Positions 9,037 through 16,614 of a stretch of 29,972 bases of DNA are shown here, piece by piece (position 1 is the stretch's first letter; every line of letters begins with the position of its first letter). Under the pieces are notes generated by a model that ran no database searches, was not told the origin of the DNA, and saw only the letters and a list, made by a program, of their open reading frames with translations. The DNA is taken from contig CAJBKH010000235.1 of assembly GCA_903953615.1 (NCBI GenBank), positions 1 through 29,972 of the forward strand. Reading direction: 5' to 3'. A program made the position numbers and the translations under genes. The DNA comes from an uncultured Bacteroidota bacterium (GTDB lineage Bacteria; Bacteroidota; Bacteroidia; NS11-12g; UBA955).

Positions 9037-9171
9037 TTAAATTTTTTCAGTCGCTATCCTTTCAGATTTCCAAGGTCTATTGATATAGGCATTGGCTTCT
9101 CGGTACAATTGGTCGTGGTAATCGCGTTTAATTGTAAGTAAGAACTGATAGTATAGATACATTAGTTTCAT
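9037..9171 (-). CDS. Small basic protein, 44 aa
   Basis: A 44-codon frame from the ATG at 9171 to the TAA at 9037. The protein begins MKLMYLYYQFLLTIKRDYHD and ends in SERIATEKI; the middle contains EANAYINRPWK. The N-terminal ~14 residues are hydrophobic and aromatic, the remainder charged and probably helical. A clean intrinsic terminator follows the stop by about 10 bases, which is the main reason for believing it is expressed. There is no strong ribosome binding site, which is common in Bacteroidota. I know no family for it. Possible roles are a small membrane-associated or regulatory peptide (inference). It lies downstream of the two STAS-like genes on the same strand, with a 148-base gap. 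Confidence 0.55.
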   Translation of the reverse strand: MKLMYLYYQFLLTIKRDYHDQLYREANAYINRPWKSERIATEKI

Positions 9172-9319
9172 TTGGTTACAAAGTGAAGCAATAAAAAGGA
9201 TATAAAAAAGTGCATGAATTGAATTTAGGAGTCTACACGTTTATAGTGCTGTAAATAAGGGATTAAAAATTTTTCTGCACGTTCTTGGGATGCAGCTAGA
9301 ATTTTAACTAAAATAGGCC

Positions 9320-9703
9320 TTAACCCATAGAAGATAGCCATTCGCCAGCCTTGTCCCTATCGGTAAAATAGCGCACAGGGTATTCGCCTTTGATAAAGTT
9401 GAGATAAAAGTTGATGGCCATTTTTTGTGGTAACGAATGCACCACAATGGCTTCGGCAATAATGGCGTTTCTGCGTTTTTGGGCTTCAGATTCACCAAAA
9501 TGGCGGGCTACTTTGCTAATGCTGTTACTAGGCGCAGTAACCAATAGTTTTTTAAGCCGTTTACCTTCTGTAAAATCATCCAAAATTTGATAAGCCTCGG
9601 ATAATAAATTTACATCAATGGTTTTAATATCAAGGAATTCAACTTCTACGGTCGTGTCGTCCCGCATTACAATTGACTTGATAATATTACTTTCTTGTTT
9701 CAT
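9320..9703 (-). CDS. SpoIIAA/STAS-like protein (copy 2)
   Basis: 127 aa, cytoplasmic, with no signal peptide. The order of strands and helices and the C-terminal block (IIAEAIVVHSLPQKMAINFY, then a FTDRDKAGEWL motif) resemble the SpoIIAA-like/STAS-SEC14-type small proteins common in Bacteroidota. The start is the ATG at 9703. It is a paralog of the gene at 9879-10259, sharing IIAEA, SL-QKMA-NFYL-FIK and FTD-KA-EWL. STAS domains often regulate partner proteins (anti-sigma factors, transporters) by binding; no kinase, phosphatase or sigma gene lies nearby to suggest a partner. The 175-base gap from its paralog contains TTTG-N20-TAATTTG, close to a promoter consensus, so it may be transcribed separately. 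Confidence 0.75.
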   Translation of the reverse strand: MKQESNIIKSIVMRDDTTVEVEFLDIKTIDVNLLSEAYQILDDFTEGKRLKKLLVTAPSNSISKVARHFGESEAQKRRNAIIAEAIVVHSLPQKMAINFYLNFIKGEYPVRYFTDRDKAGEWLSSMG

Positions 9704-9878
9704 AGTGTTTTGTTGACTGATACATTGCGTTTTACAGCAATTTCAAATTAGTTTTTTTAATTTGCTAAAACAAATTTAAATAATAAATATTTAAACATCG
9801 GTTTTTATTTTAAGTCTTTGTTCATGTTTGCACTATACGCTTAATAACCAAAGTACTAAAATTCTAATAAAACTATTT

Positions 9879-10259
9879 TTAATAAGTTTTAAGCCATTCC
9901 TTAGCTTTATTAATGTCTGTAAAAAACTTGGAAGGGAAATCGTCTTTAATAAAACTTAAGTAAAAATTAGTAGCCATTTTTTGTGCTAAAGAGTTCACTA
10001 ACACAGCTTCAGCAATAATGTACTTGCGCTCGCGGTGGTTTTCTTCTTGCAAAAACGCACGGGCCTCACGCGTTATCGTTGAGTTTTTACTAATAATTAC
10101 CAATCTTTTACAAGGCTTACGTTCTGTAAATGTTAAAATATCGTTTAAAATGGCTTCCATGTCCGATAATTCAATGTGCACTTTTTCATGGTACTCAATG
10201 ACGAGACAATTGCCTTCAACGAATTGTAAGGACGTTATTTTATTAGAAGAGAGTGGCAT
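9879..10259 (-). CDS. SpoIIAA/STAS-like protein (copy 1)
   Basis: 126 aa, cytoplasmic. Same architecture as the downstream paralog: an N-terminal beta part (ITSLQFVEGNCLVIEY), a central block (KRLVIISKNSTITREARAFL), then YIIAEAVLVNSLAQKMATNF and a C-terminal FTDINKAKEWLKTY. Recognised as SpoIIAA/STAS-like from the IAEA-V-SL-Q and FTD--KA-EWL pattern. The start is the ATG at 10259; an in-frame downstream Met is not needed to explain the fold. A hairpin with 9-bp arms sits 8-35 bases upstream of the start. The two copies have diverged substantially in their first 60 residues, which would fit recognition of different partners (inference). What they regulate is not visible here. Confidence 0.75.
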   Translation of the reverse strand: MPLSSNKITSLQFVEGNCLVIEYHEKVHIELSDMEAILNDILTFTERKPCKRLVIISKNSTITREARAFLQEENHRERKYIIAEAVLVNSLAQKMATNFYLSFIKDDFPSKFFTDINKAKEWLKTY

Positions 10260-10267
10260 GTGTATGT

Positions 10268-10294
10268 GACTTTTAATTAGTTAGTTTAAAAGTC
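10268..10294 (-). promoter_or_regulatory. Leader hairpin or operator upstream of STAS-like copy 1
   Basis: Perfect 9-bp arms GACTTTTAA (10268-10276) and TTAAAAGTC (10286-10294) surround a 9-base loop, ending 8 bases before the start codon at 10259. It is positioned to affect ribosome access or to be a protein-binding dyad. No T-run makes it a terminator. Confidence 0.35.
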
Positions 10295-10420
10295 AATTTT
10301 GCTGTATATCAATACAATATCAAATTTTATGCCATTAAATAGGGGCGCAAGGCAAATGAACGTTTAATTTAAGAAATCAAAAGCTTCGTTTTTTATTGGG
10401 TTTGATAAAAAATGTGCTTT

Positions 10421-11317
10421 TTAAGAATTGCTACCCAATAAGTATTCTTTTAAGGTATGCAATTGTTTAGTGAACTTTAAGGCATTTAAATTTAAAACAA
10501 TGCCCGACAATACAACCAACATGCCAAACAATACGGCAATTGTATAGGTGTCATTGAACAAGAATTTACCCATTAATACGGCCCATATTATACCAACATA
10601 ACTAATGCTGCTGATTCTTGCTGCCGTATCTGCTTGGTAGGCACGTGTAATAAAATACTGGCCAATTTGTGTAAATACACCGGTGGCAATTAAGTAAAAC
10701 CAATCCATGCCCTTTGGTACAACAAATTGAGAAGGGAACACAATGGCATAAAGTAATACCAATGGGAGCGCCACCAAAGGTTGAAAAAAGATAATGACAT
10801 CCGCATCCTCTTTTCCACTCATATTGCGAATGGCGTTGTATGCCAAGCCTGTAAATACTGCCCCAGCAATGCCCATCATAAAATCAAAAGTATCAACATT
10901 AGAAAAGCCTTTCACCATAATGACACCAACAAAGGATACAATGAATGACAGCCATTGTATTAAGCGCACCCGCTCACCTAAAAACATTAGAGCAATTAAA
11001 GTTGTAAATATTGGACTCAAATAATGAATGATAATGGCACTGGCCAGAGGCATTTTTTGCATGGTGTACAGGTAACAAATAAGGCCGAATGCACCAAAAA
11101 TACCACGGGCAATCAAAAACTTGTGGTTCACGCCCCAAGGGTAAACCTTTTTCTTTTTCAAAATTAAATAACTTATGATAAAAGTAACCCCAGCTCTGAA
11201 CAAAATTATTTCGAAGATGGGTATGTGGGGCATAAATTTTACACAGGCATTCATCCACGCAAATGAAAAGCCTGCAATGAGCATCAGTTTTACACCTTTT
11301 GAAAATTTAAAGTCCAA
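10421..11317 (-). CDS. DMT-superfamily (EamA) permease
   Basis: 298 aa with about ten hydrophobic segments in two homologous halves, the normal layout of 10-TMS EamA/RhaT-type drug/metabolite transporters of the inner membrane. Family-typical features include FAWMNACVKF in TM1, an early FEIILFRAGVTF, ASAIIIHYLSPIFTTLIALM at the end of the first half and ARISSISYVGIIWAVLMGKF in the second. The substrate cannot be predicted. The start needs care: position 11317 is TTG, preceded in frame by a stop codon 6 bases upstream; the first in-frame ATG is at 11284 (MLIAGFSFAW). I keep TTG because relatives carry a short SKGVKLML-like stretch before TM1. It is divergent from the DUF2079 gene, with a 57-bp shared intergenic region. 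Confidence 0.88.
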   Translation of the reverse strand: MDFKFSKGVKLMLIAGFSFAWMNACVKFMPHIPIFEIILFRAGVTFIISYLILKKKKVYPWGVNHKFLIARGIFGAFGLICYLYTMQKMPLASAIIIHYLSPIFTTLIALMFLGERVRLIQWLSFIVSFVGVIMVKGFSNVDTFDFMMGIAGAVFTGLAYNAIRNMSGKEDADVIIFFQPLVALPLVLLYAIVFPSQFVVPKGMDWFYLIATGVFTQIGQYFITRAYQADTAARISSISYVGIIWAVLMGKFLFNDTYTIAVLFGMLVVLSGIVLNLNALKFTKQLHTLKEYLLGSNS

Positions 11318-11327
11318 TTGTTAATTG

Positions 11328-11364
11328 CAAATTTAGTAGTAATCCGTTTTGAAAAGTATATTTG
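11328..11364. promoter_or_regulatory. Putative divergent promoters between the permease and DUF2079 genes
   Basis: On the plus strand TATATTTG (11357-11364) matches TAnnTTTG and would give a start near 11371, almost at the ATG at 11375. On the minus strand TAAATTTG (11335-11328) also matches. Neither has a well-placed TTTG -33 box, so both are tentative. Confidence 0.3.
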
Positions 11365-11374
11365 TCAGAATTTT

Positions 11375-12841
11375 ATGTCGAACAACAAAGCGATTTTTAT
11401 CAAGTATCAATGGGCATTCCTAGTTTCATTGTTGTTTATTGTCTTTTATTCTCTTCAAGTGTTTTACAACCACTATTGTTTTCGCACGTTTGCACTCGAC
11501 CTAGGTGTTTTTACCAATGCCCTTTACGACTATTCTCATTTGCAATGGAACGATGCCACTGTTTTTAAATACACACCTGAGAATTTATTGTCCGATCATT
11601 TCGATTTGTACCTCATTGTCTTCTCTCCGTTGAGTCGGTTATTTGGTCAATATACTTTACTAATTGTTCAAATTACTTCGGTAATCATTGGTGCAATTGG
11701 TGTGTATGCCTACTTGCAATTTAAATTCAATAAACCTTTTTTAAGTTTAATAGGGATGTTGAATTTTTATTTATTTTTTGGCATTTGGGCAGCACTTTCA
11801 TTCGATTATCACAGCAATGTCGTAGCGGCTATGTTGGCTCCTTGGTTGTTTTATTTTATCGAGAAAAGAAATTTTTTAAAATTTGGCCTCTTGCTTTTCT
11901 TTCTCATTATAGCGAAGGAAACCATTTCATTGTGGTGCTTCTTTATATGTTTGGGTTTAATGTTCGAGCATAAAAAAGATAATAGAAGTCTTCAATTTTT
12001 AACAGTATTCGCCTTTGTATCGCTTGCCTATTTTCTGTTAACCATCAAAGTAATAATGCCAGGCTTAGCCTTGTCAGGTCAATACGACCATTTTAAATAT
12101 GCGGTGATTGGCCATGATATCAATTCAGCATTCGCCAATATAATTCAACATCCTCTTATTGCCATCGGCAATCTCTTTGTTAACCATTCTGGCGAAGCGC
12201 GCTTGGATTGGGTAAAGACCGAATTTTATGGAATGGCCTTGCTGTCAGGTTTGTCGCTTTTGTTTTTTAGGCCTGCTTTTTTGATTATGCTGATATCGCC
12301 CATTTGTATTAAAATGTTCAACGATGATCCTACTAAATGGAGTATTGATTGTCATTACTCTGTAGAATTTGCAAGCATTATCACCATTGGTGCGTTTACT
12401 TTTATTGGTCAATTGAATGCATCAAAATTGAAAATGATTTTACCAATTATTATTTGCGCTGGTTCATTGTTTGCCACCTACAAATTAACCGATCACAATA
12501 TTTACTACCACGATTATAACCGCATGAAAATTTACCATTCGCACCATTACAACCGCGGTTATGATTTAAAGAAGGTACACGCAGCTTTTAAATTAATTCC
12601 AGACAGTGCAATTGTATGCGCGCAATCGCCCATGTTACCGCATTTGGCCTATCGCGACAATTGTTATCAAATTCCTTTTGTTAAAAATGCAGCGTACATT
12701 GTTGGTTCGAAAAGCGAGCCCACTTGTTATCCTATTTCGGAACAAGAATTTTTGAAGTTGTTAAACGATTCTTTGGCGACTAATCGATGGCATGCCATGG
12801 TGAACGATACCAATATCACCATACTCAAAAGAAATAAATAA
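11375..12841 (+). CDS. DUF2079 family integral membrane protein
   Basis: 488 aa from the ATG at 11375; an in-frame TTG at 11318 is less likely because it would overlap the opposite gene's start region. About ten to twelve hydrophobic segments. The N-terminal periplasmic loop carries the DUF2079 signature: FALDLGVFTNALYDY near residues 39-53, then LLSDHFDLYLIVFSPLSRLF near 71-90. DUF2079 proteins resemble GT-C-type polyprenyl-sugar glycosyltransferases, with the acidic residues of this loop in the expected active-site position, but to my knowledge their reaction is not established. Neighbouring glycosyltransferases support an envelope-glycan role (inference). Its TAA stop abuts the TTA of the convergent TPR gene with no base between. 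Confidence 0.88.
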   Translation: MSNNKAIFIKYQWAFLVSLLFIVFYSLQVFYNHYCFRTFALDLGVFTNALYDYSHLQWNDATVFKYTPENLLSDHFDLYLIVFSPLSRLFGQYTLLIVQITSVIIGAIGVYAYLQFKFNKPFLSLIGMLNFYLFFGIWAALSFDYHSNVVAAMLAPWLFYFIEKRNFLKFGLLLFFLIIAKETISLWCFFICLGLMFEHKKDNRSLQFLTVFAFVSLAYFLLTIKVIMPGLALSGQYDHFKYAVIGHDINSAFANIIQHPLIAIGNLFVNHSGEARLDWVKTEFYGMALLSGLSLLFFRPAFLIMLISPICIKMFNDDPTKWSIDCHYSVEFASIITIGAFTFIGQLNASKLKMILPIIICAGSLFATYKLTDHNIYYHDYNRMKIYHSHHYNRGYDLKKVHAAFKLIPDSAIVCAQSPMLPHLAYRDNCYQIPFVKNAAYIVGSKSEPTCYPISEQEFLKLLNDSLATNRWHAMVNDTNITILKRNK

Positions 12842-13438
12842 TTACAGCGTAAGTTTCCATTTGCCTGTTTGGTTGGCAGGGCGTTTGGCTTTTACGATTT
12901 CAATAAAATTTTGAATGTTTGGAATGTCTGGCATCATAGGGTCGATGCGCTCGAGTTGTTCGAAATGATAAATCATATCATCTATTTGCCAACTGTGTAA
13001 GCCTTCCGATTTTATTAAGCGCTCGTAAGCCCATCCTACATTTTTATAACCAAGGGTAAGATTGCCATTGTGTTTTTTTTCGATGTCAAGAAATTTTTTG
13101 TAGCATACCACCACCATGCTGTCTTGTTTTAACTTGACGTGGTTCATGCCTTTGTACCAAAATGGTTTACTATTCGTTGAATCTTGCAGACATGCAATGT
13201 TTAGAACAGAGTCGGCCGCTCTGAATTTTAATTGGCGGTGGTAGCAATAGCCCAATTGCGTAAGTATGTTCCAGTTTTGGGGTTCTTTTGCATAAGCTGC
13301 AATGTAATATTCTTCCGCCTTTCTGTAGTTGCCTTCATTCATTTCTTTATTGCCTAAGGCATATAAATTAAAGCCATCCTGTGCATTTGTTTTAAATGCC
13401 GAAATAAATACCAATACTAAAAATGCAAACTTTTTCAT
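12842..13438 (-). CDS. Exported TPR-repeat protein
   Basis: 198 aa from the ATG at 13438 (MKKFAFLVLVFISAF, a signal peptide with cleavage near NAQ/DG); six upstream in-frame codons start with a less likely ATG context. Residues ~30-105 form two to three TPR-like helical hairpins (NLYALGNKEMNEGNYRKAEE then YYIAAYAKEP; NILTQLGYCYHRQLKFRAAD; KPFWYKGMNHVKLKQDS). The C-terminal half is helical without a recognised domain. TPRs mediate protein contacts, so this is probably a periplasmic adaptor. It is transcribed against both flanking plus-strand genes. Three Cys in the mature part (YCYH, IACLQD, VCYKK) are notable. Exact role unknown. Confidence 0.85.
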   Translation of the reverse strand: MKKFAFLVLVFISAFKTNAQDGFNLYALGNKEMNEGNYRKAEEYYIAAYAKEPQNWNILTQLGYCYHRQLKFRAADSVLNIACLQDSTNSKPFWYKGMNHVKLKQDSMVVVCYKKFLDIEKKHNGNLTLGYKNVGWAYERLIKSEGLHSWQIDDMIYHFEQLERIDPMMPDIPNIQNFIEIVKAKRPANQTGKWKLTL

Positions 13439-13555
13439 GTTGTTTATTAAACACAAAAATAGGACAAATATTGTTTAATTTAAGATGCGAGGAAATGTTG
13501 GTTGGGGATAAAGGAGTTGGTTTAATGCCATTTTTCGAATTATTATTGCAGTAGC

Positions 13556-14701
13556 ATGCAACTCAAAATAAAACAACGCATTGATAACCTAATAGGAGGT
13601 TCACTGGTTGCCATACACTTGCTGCCTGTGCGTGTTTTGGGTAAATTATTGCGGATTAATCACAGATTAGACAAGGCGCCTAAACATATTATTGTCATTA
13701 AGATGTTGGGTCTTGGTAGTTTGATTTTAGCGGGTGATGCACTCTTGGCCTTGAAAAAAAAATATCCTACTACTGAATTTATTTTAATTGGTGGAAGGGC
13801 ATTAAAGGATACTGCGCCCATGTTGCAGTTGTTCGATCGCATTTGGATCATCGATGACAGCAGTTTTTTAAGCATGCTGCAATCCGCCTTCGGCATCATT
13901 TTAAAATGTTTAAAATTAAAAAATAAATGGTCCTTAGATTTTGAGGTGTATTCGCGTTTAACAACTATTTTTTCATTGTATACGTTTAGTAAAAATAGAT
14001 TTGGTTTTGAATTCGAAAAAGTAAATTTTAGAAATTATCTCAATACCCACAACACCTATTTCAATCAATTTATACCGACCGAAGAAAATTATAATTTAAT
14101 GGCTGTTGATGCAGGTGCGCTTATTACAGAGCGTTATTATTTGCCTCAGAAAAACAAGCATAAGAAAGGGCAAGTGATTGTAATTAACAATACATGCAGC
14201 GACTTAAGTATCCAACGAAAATTAGAATCGCGTCAGTTAACAGAATTGATACAATTACTGTATCTGAATACCCCTTTTGAAATTGCCTTAGCCGGGGCGC
14301 CAAGCGATAGTTCAAGCAACCAATTGGCGATAGACAATACTGGCATTCAAGATAATTTACGGATACGGAATTGGGCTTGTCAGTTAGGATTTGAAGCCTA
14401 TATCGATGCGCTTGCCAATACGACCGTTGCAGTGGTTACAATTGATTCAGCACCCTTGCACATTGCAGCCCGATTAGGCATTCCTATGGTAGCGATTTGG
14501 GGGCCAACACAGTCGCAAAGTCTGGCGCCTACATGGCTGCGCGAAAGCAAACTTTATAAGGAAGTGAATTTGAAAGTACACTGCTCGCCTTGTGTTCACC
14601 ATACCAAGGAACTGCCTTGTAAGGGCAATAATTTTTGTATCAAGGACATTGAAATGTCATCCGTTTTAAATCATATAAAGGATTTGTTAAATGAAAAATA
14701 A
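13556..14701 (+). CDS. Glycosyltransferase family 9 protein (heptosyltransferase-like)
   Basis: 381 aa, cytoplasmic or membrane-peripheral. Two Rossmann-like halves. The N-terminal half holds IIVIKMLGLGSLILAGDALL (residues ~45-64), the GT9 acceptor-side start. The C-terminal half carries the nucleotide-sugar site VVTIDSAPLHIAARLGIPMV with AIWGPT (residues ~294-318), the ADP-heptose:LPS heptosyltransferase signature. A C-terminal four-Cys cluster (C343, C346, C355, C361) resembles that seen in several GT9 proteins. Members transfer a heptose or related sugar onto LPS core or other envelope glycans; the precise donor here is unknown. The start is the ATG at 13556. It overlaps the next gene by 11 bp, so the two are co-translated and likely act on the same glycan. 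Confidence 0.9.
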   Translation: MQLKIKQRIDNLIGGSLVAIHLLPVRVLGKLLRINHRLDKAPKHIIVIKMLGLGSLILAGDALLALKKKYPTTEFILIGGRALKDTAPMLQLFDRIWIIDDSSFLSMLQSAFGIILKCLKLKNKWSLDFEVYSRLTTIFSLYTFSKNRFGFEFEKVNFRNYLNTHNTYFNQFIPTEENYNLMAVDAGALITERYYLPQKNKHKKGQVIVINNTCSDLSIQRKLESRQLTELIQLLYLNTPFEIALAGAPSDSSSNQLAIDNTGIQDNLRIRNWACQLGFEAYIDALANTTVAVVTIDSAPLHIAARLGIPMVAIWGPTQSQSLAPTWLRESKLYKEVNLKVHCSPCVHHTKELPCKGNNFCIKDIEMSSVLNHIKDLLNEK

Positions 14702-15977
14702 ATACCATTTAATAATCATTGTTGCAACGCTTGTATTTGCATTTTCCTTTATTCTTTTTAGGGCTTTTAGTATTAGTCAGTTTGAGCAAAGTAAACGCAG
14801 AAATTTTATGCGTGGCGATGCATACAGCGATATTAATTTATATTCTGCTGTTCAGTATTTCAATGACTCAGGTTTAGCCAAAACAAAGGGGTTGCCTGTA
14901 CACCATTACAAAGTGCCTGTGCACGATACCACCTTGCATCCAGTAGTCTATACCCACTATCCTGCCTTGCCTGATTTGTTGACTTATTTTTATTCAAGAA
15001 TAATTGGGTCTATAAGCGAATTCGGATTGCGTTGTTTTGTAGTACTGGTTAGTTTGTTTTATGCTTATGTTCTTTGGCAGGTGTTATGGCGCATCATCAA
15101 AAACAAGGACATTGTTTTGGTAAGTTGGGTAATGTTAATTTTATCAAATTATTTTATTGGTTGGAGCGATAGTTTGCATAAACATGTGTATGAAGAATTT
15201 GGGAAGGCTTTGTTTATTTTGGTACTTTTAAAACATTTAGAAACGCCAAAAAAAATATATTTAGTGGGTTTGTTTTTAATCATGTGTTTTGTGGCGAATA
15301 TCTCATTCGAGCCATTGGTGTATTTGGCCATTGTTTGCATTGGCGTTTCTTTATGGGAGAAGAAAGGCTTGTTTTCTCAGTACACATTAATTCCAGCGAT
15401 GGGCGCAATTGTTGGTGTACTCTTGCATTTATGGCAGAACATTGAATACTTCGGTAGTTGGCAAATGGCACTAGCCGATTTGACAGAAACAGCAAAGTTG
15501 AGAACAGCAGGTATTGAAGTGAGTGGATTGCAAAAAAAATTAGAGTCGCCTTTTGGGTGGGTTGAATTTATCTCTTTGCCTTTTATATGGTTAAGCAGAA
15601 CCGAACGCTTTTTTGTTGTGCCGGCCTTTGCAATAATTGCCATGTGGATTGTTGTTAGAACTGAATTTAAAACATTATTAACTCCGCGCTATTACCAATG
15701 GGCAAAGCTGCTTTTGATAGCCTCTTATAGTTGGTGCATTGTAATGGCCCAACATGCCTATGTACATTCGTTTACAATGCGACAAGCGGGCCTGTGTTAT
15801 GCGCTTATTGCGGGTCCCATTGTTTATTTATTTTATAACAAAATAAAGACACAATTTAAAAATTTCAGCTTGGGCTATAAAGTGTTTTCAATTTTGATTA
15901 TTGGTTATACTTTGACAATGTTTCTTACCCAAGCGGTATGGGATATGTGGATTAAAAACACTTTTTTAGCGCCTTAA
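14691..15977 (+). CDS. GT-C-like polytopic membrane protein, putative glycosyltransferase
   Basis: 428 aa, with roughly nine or ten hydrophobic segments. After TM1 the first outer loop (residues ~35-85) contains RGDAYSDINLYSAVQYF and later YTHYPALPDLLTYFY. This layout, an acidic pair soon after TM1 and a Tyr/His-Pro-rich segment before TM2, resembles PMT/ArnT-type GT-C transferases that use polyprenyl-phosphate sugars in the periplasm. A specific family cannot be assigned by eye. The start is the ATG at 14691, inside the end of the GT9 gene. With the DUF2079 protein and GT9 enzyme close by, an envelope-glycan assembly role is plausible (inference). An L,D-transpeptidase-like gene follows after about 38 bases. 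Confidence 0.7.
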   Translation: MKNKYHLIIIVATLVFAFSFILFRAFSISQFEQSKRRNFMRGDAYSDINLYSAVQYFNDSGLAKTKGLPVHHYKVPVHDTTLHPVVYTHYPALPDLLTYFYSRIIGSISEFGLRCFVVLVSLFYAYVLWQVLWRIIKNKDIVLVSWVMLILSNYFIGWSDSLHKHVYEEFGKALFILVLLKHLETPKKIYLVGLFLIMCFVANISFEPLVYLAIVCIGVSLWEKKGLFSQYTLIPAMGAIVGVLLHLWQNIEYFGSWQMALADLTETAKLRTAGIEVSGLQKKLESPFGWVEFISLPFIWLSRTERFFVVPAFAIIAMWIVVRTEFKTLLTPRYYQWAKLLLIASYSWCIVMAQHAYVHSFTMRQAGLCYALIAGPIVYLFYNKIKTQFKNFSLGYKVFSILIIGYTLTMFLTQAVWDMWIKNTFLAP

Positions 15978-16015
15978 TAAAATACTAATTCATTTGATTG
16001 TTCGTTAAGCTAAAG

Positions 16016-16606
16016 ATGATGCGTTTTGGTAAATGTTATGCCTGTTTCTTTTTTGCTTTTGTGGCATGCCAACCTGATGCAAAATTAAATACCCTTGTAG
16101 CGAAGGATTCTACAATTAAAACTACAATCTTTCAAGATCCTACGCCTAAACTGGGAAGGAGAAGGATAAAGCCTTTCAAAATAAATTCACCTGTCAAATT
16201 AATAGTGGTGAAGAAACAAGCGAACACATTGCTTGCTTATTTTGGAGATACATTTAAAGTTTATCAGGTTGCATTGGGTGCAAATCCCATTGGACATAAA
16301 GTGCAAAGAGGAGATAATAGAACGCCAGAAGGTACTTATGATGTTGTTTTAAAAAACCCCAATAGCAGAGGCTACAAAGCGTTAAAGATTTCGTATCCAA
16401 ATTTGGATGATAAACACAAGGCTTGGCAAGTAGGCTTAGATCCAGGGGGCGATATTTGCATTCATGGTTTGTGGTGGGATACGCAAGATCCATTAACCCA
16501 TTGGCAAAGCAATTGGACACAAGGCTGTATAGCACTTAATAACCAGCAAATAGACGAGTTATACCAATACACCGCAGTAGGCACAAAAGTTGAAATTTTG
16601 CCCTGA
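16016..16606 (+). CDS. L,D-transpeptidase (YkuD) family lipoprotein
   Basis: 196 aa from the ATG at 16016 (a second ATG follows at 16019; an in-frame TTG at 15998 is unlikely). The lipoprotein signal ends FFFAFVAC with the lipidated Cys at residue 18. The YkuD domain spans ~60-196: LIVVKKQANTLLAYFGDTFK, GANPIGHKVQRGDNRTPEG, and the catalytic region with IHG (H150) and TQGCIAL (nucleophile C171). The usual Arg after the Cys motif (GC-I/V-R) is Ala here, as in a subset of YkuD proteins. Known members cross-link peptidoglycan or attach proteins to it, in the periplasm. It follows the two glycosyltransferases with a short gap and ends 8 bp from the convergent PKD gene. Confidence 0.9.
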   Translation: MMRFGKCYACFFFAFVACQPDAKLNTLVAKDSTIKTTIFQDPTPKLGRRRIKPFKINSPVKLIVVKKQANTLLAYFGDTFKVYQVALGANPIGHKVQRGDNRTPEGTYDVVLKNPNSRGYKALKISYPNLDDKHKAWQVGLDPGGDICIHGLWWDTQDPLTHWQSNWTQGCIALNNQQIDELYQYTAVGTKVEILP

Positions 16607-16614
16607 CTAGCGTC

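Noticed and set aside
8929..9141. 70-aa plus-strand frame across the palindrome and terminator
   Set aside because: It would translate both hairpins and runs antisense to the 44-aa gene and its terminator; low-complexity His/Pro start derives from the palindrome.
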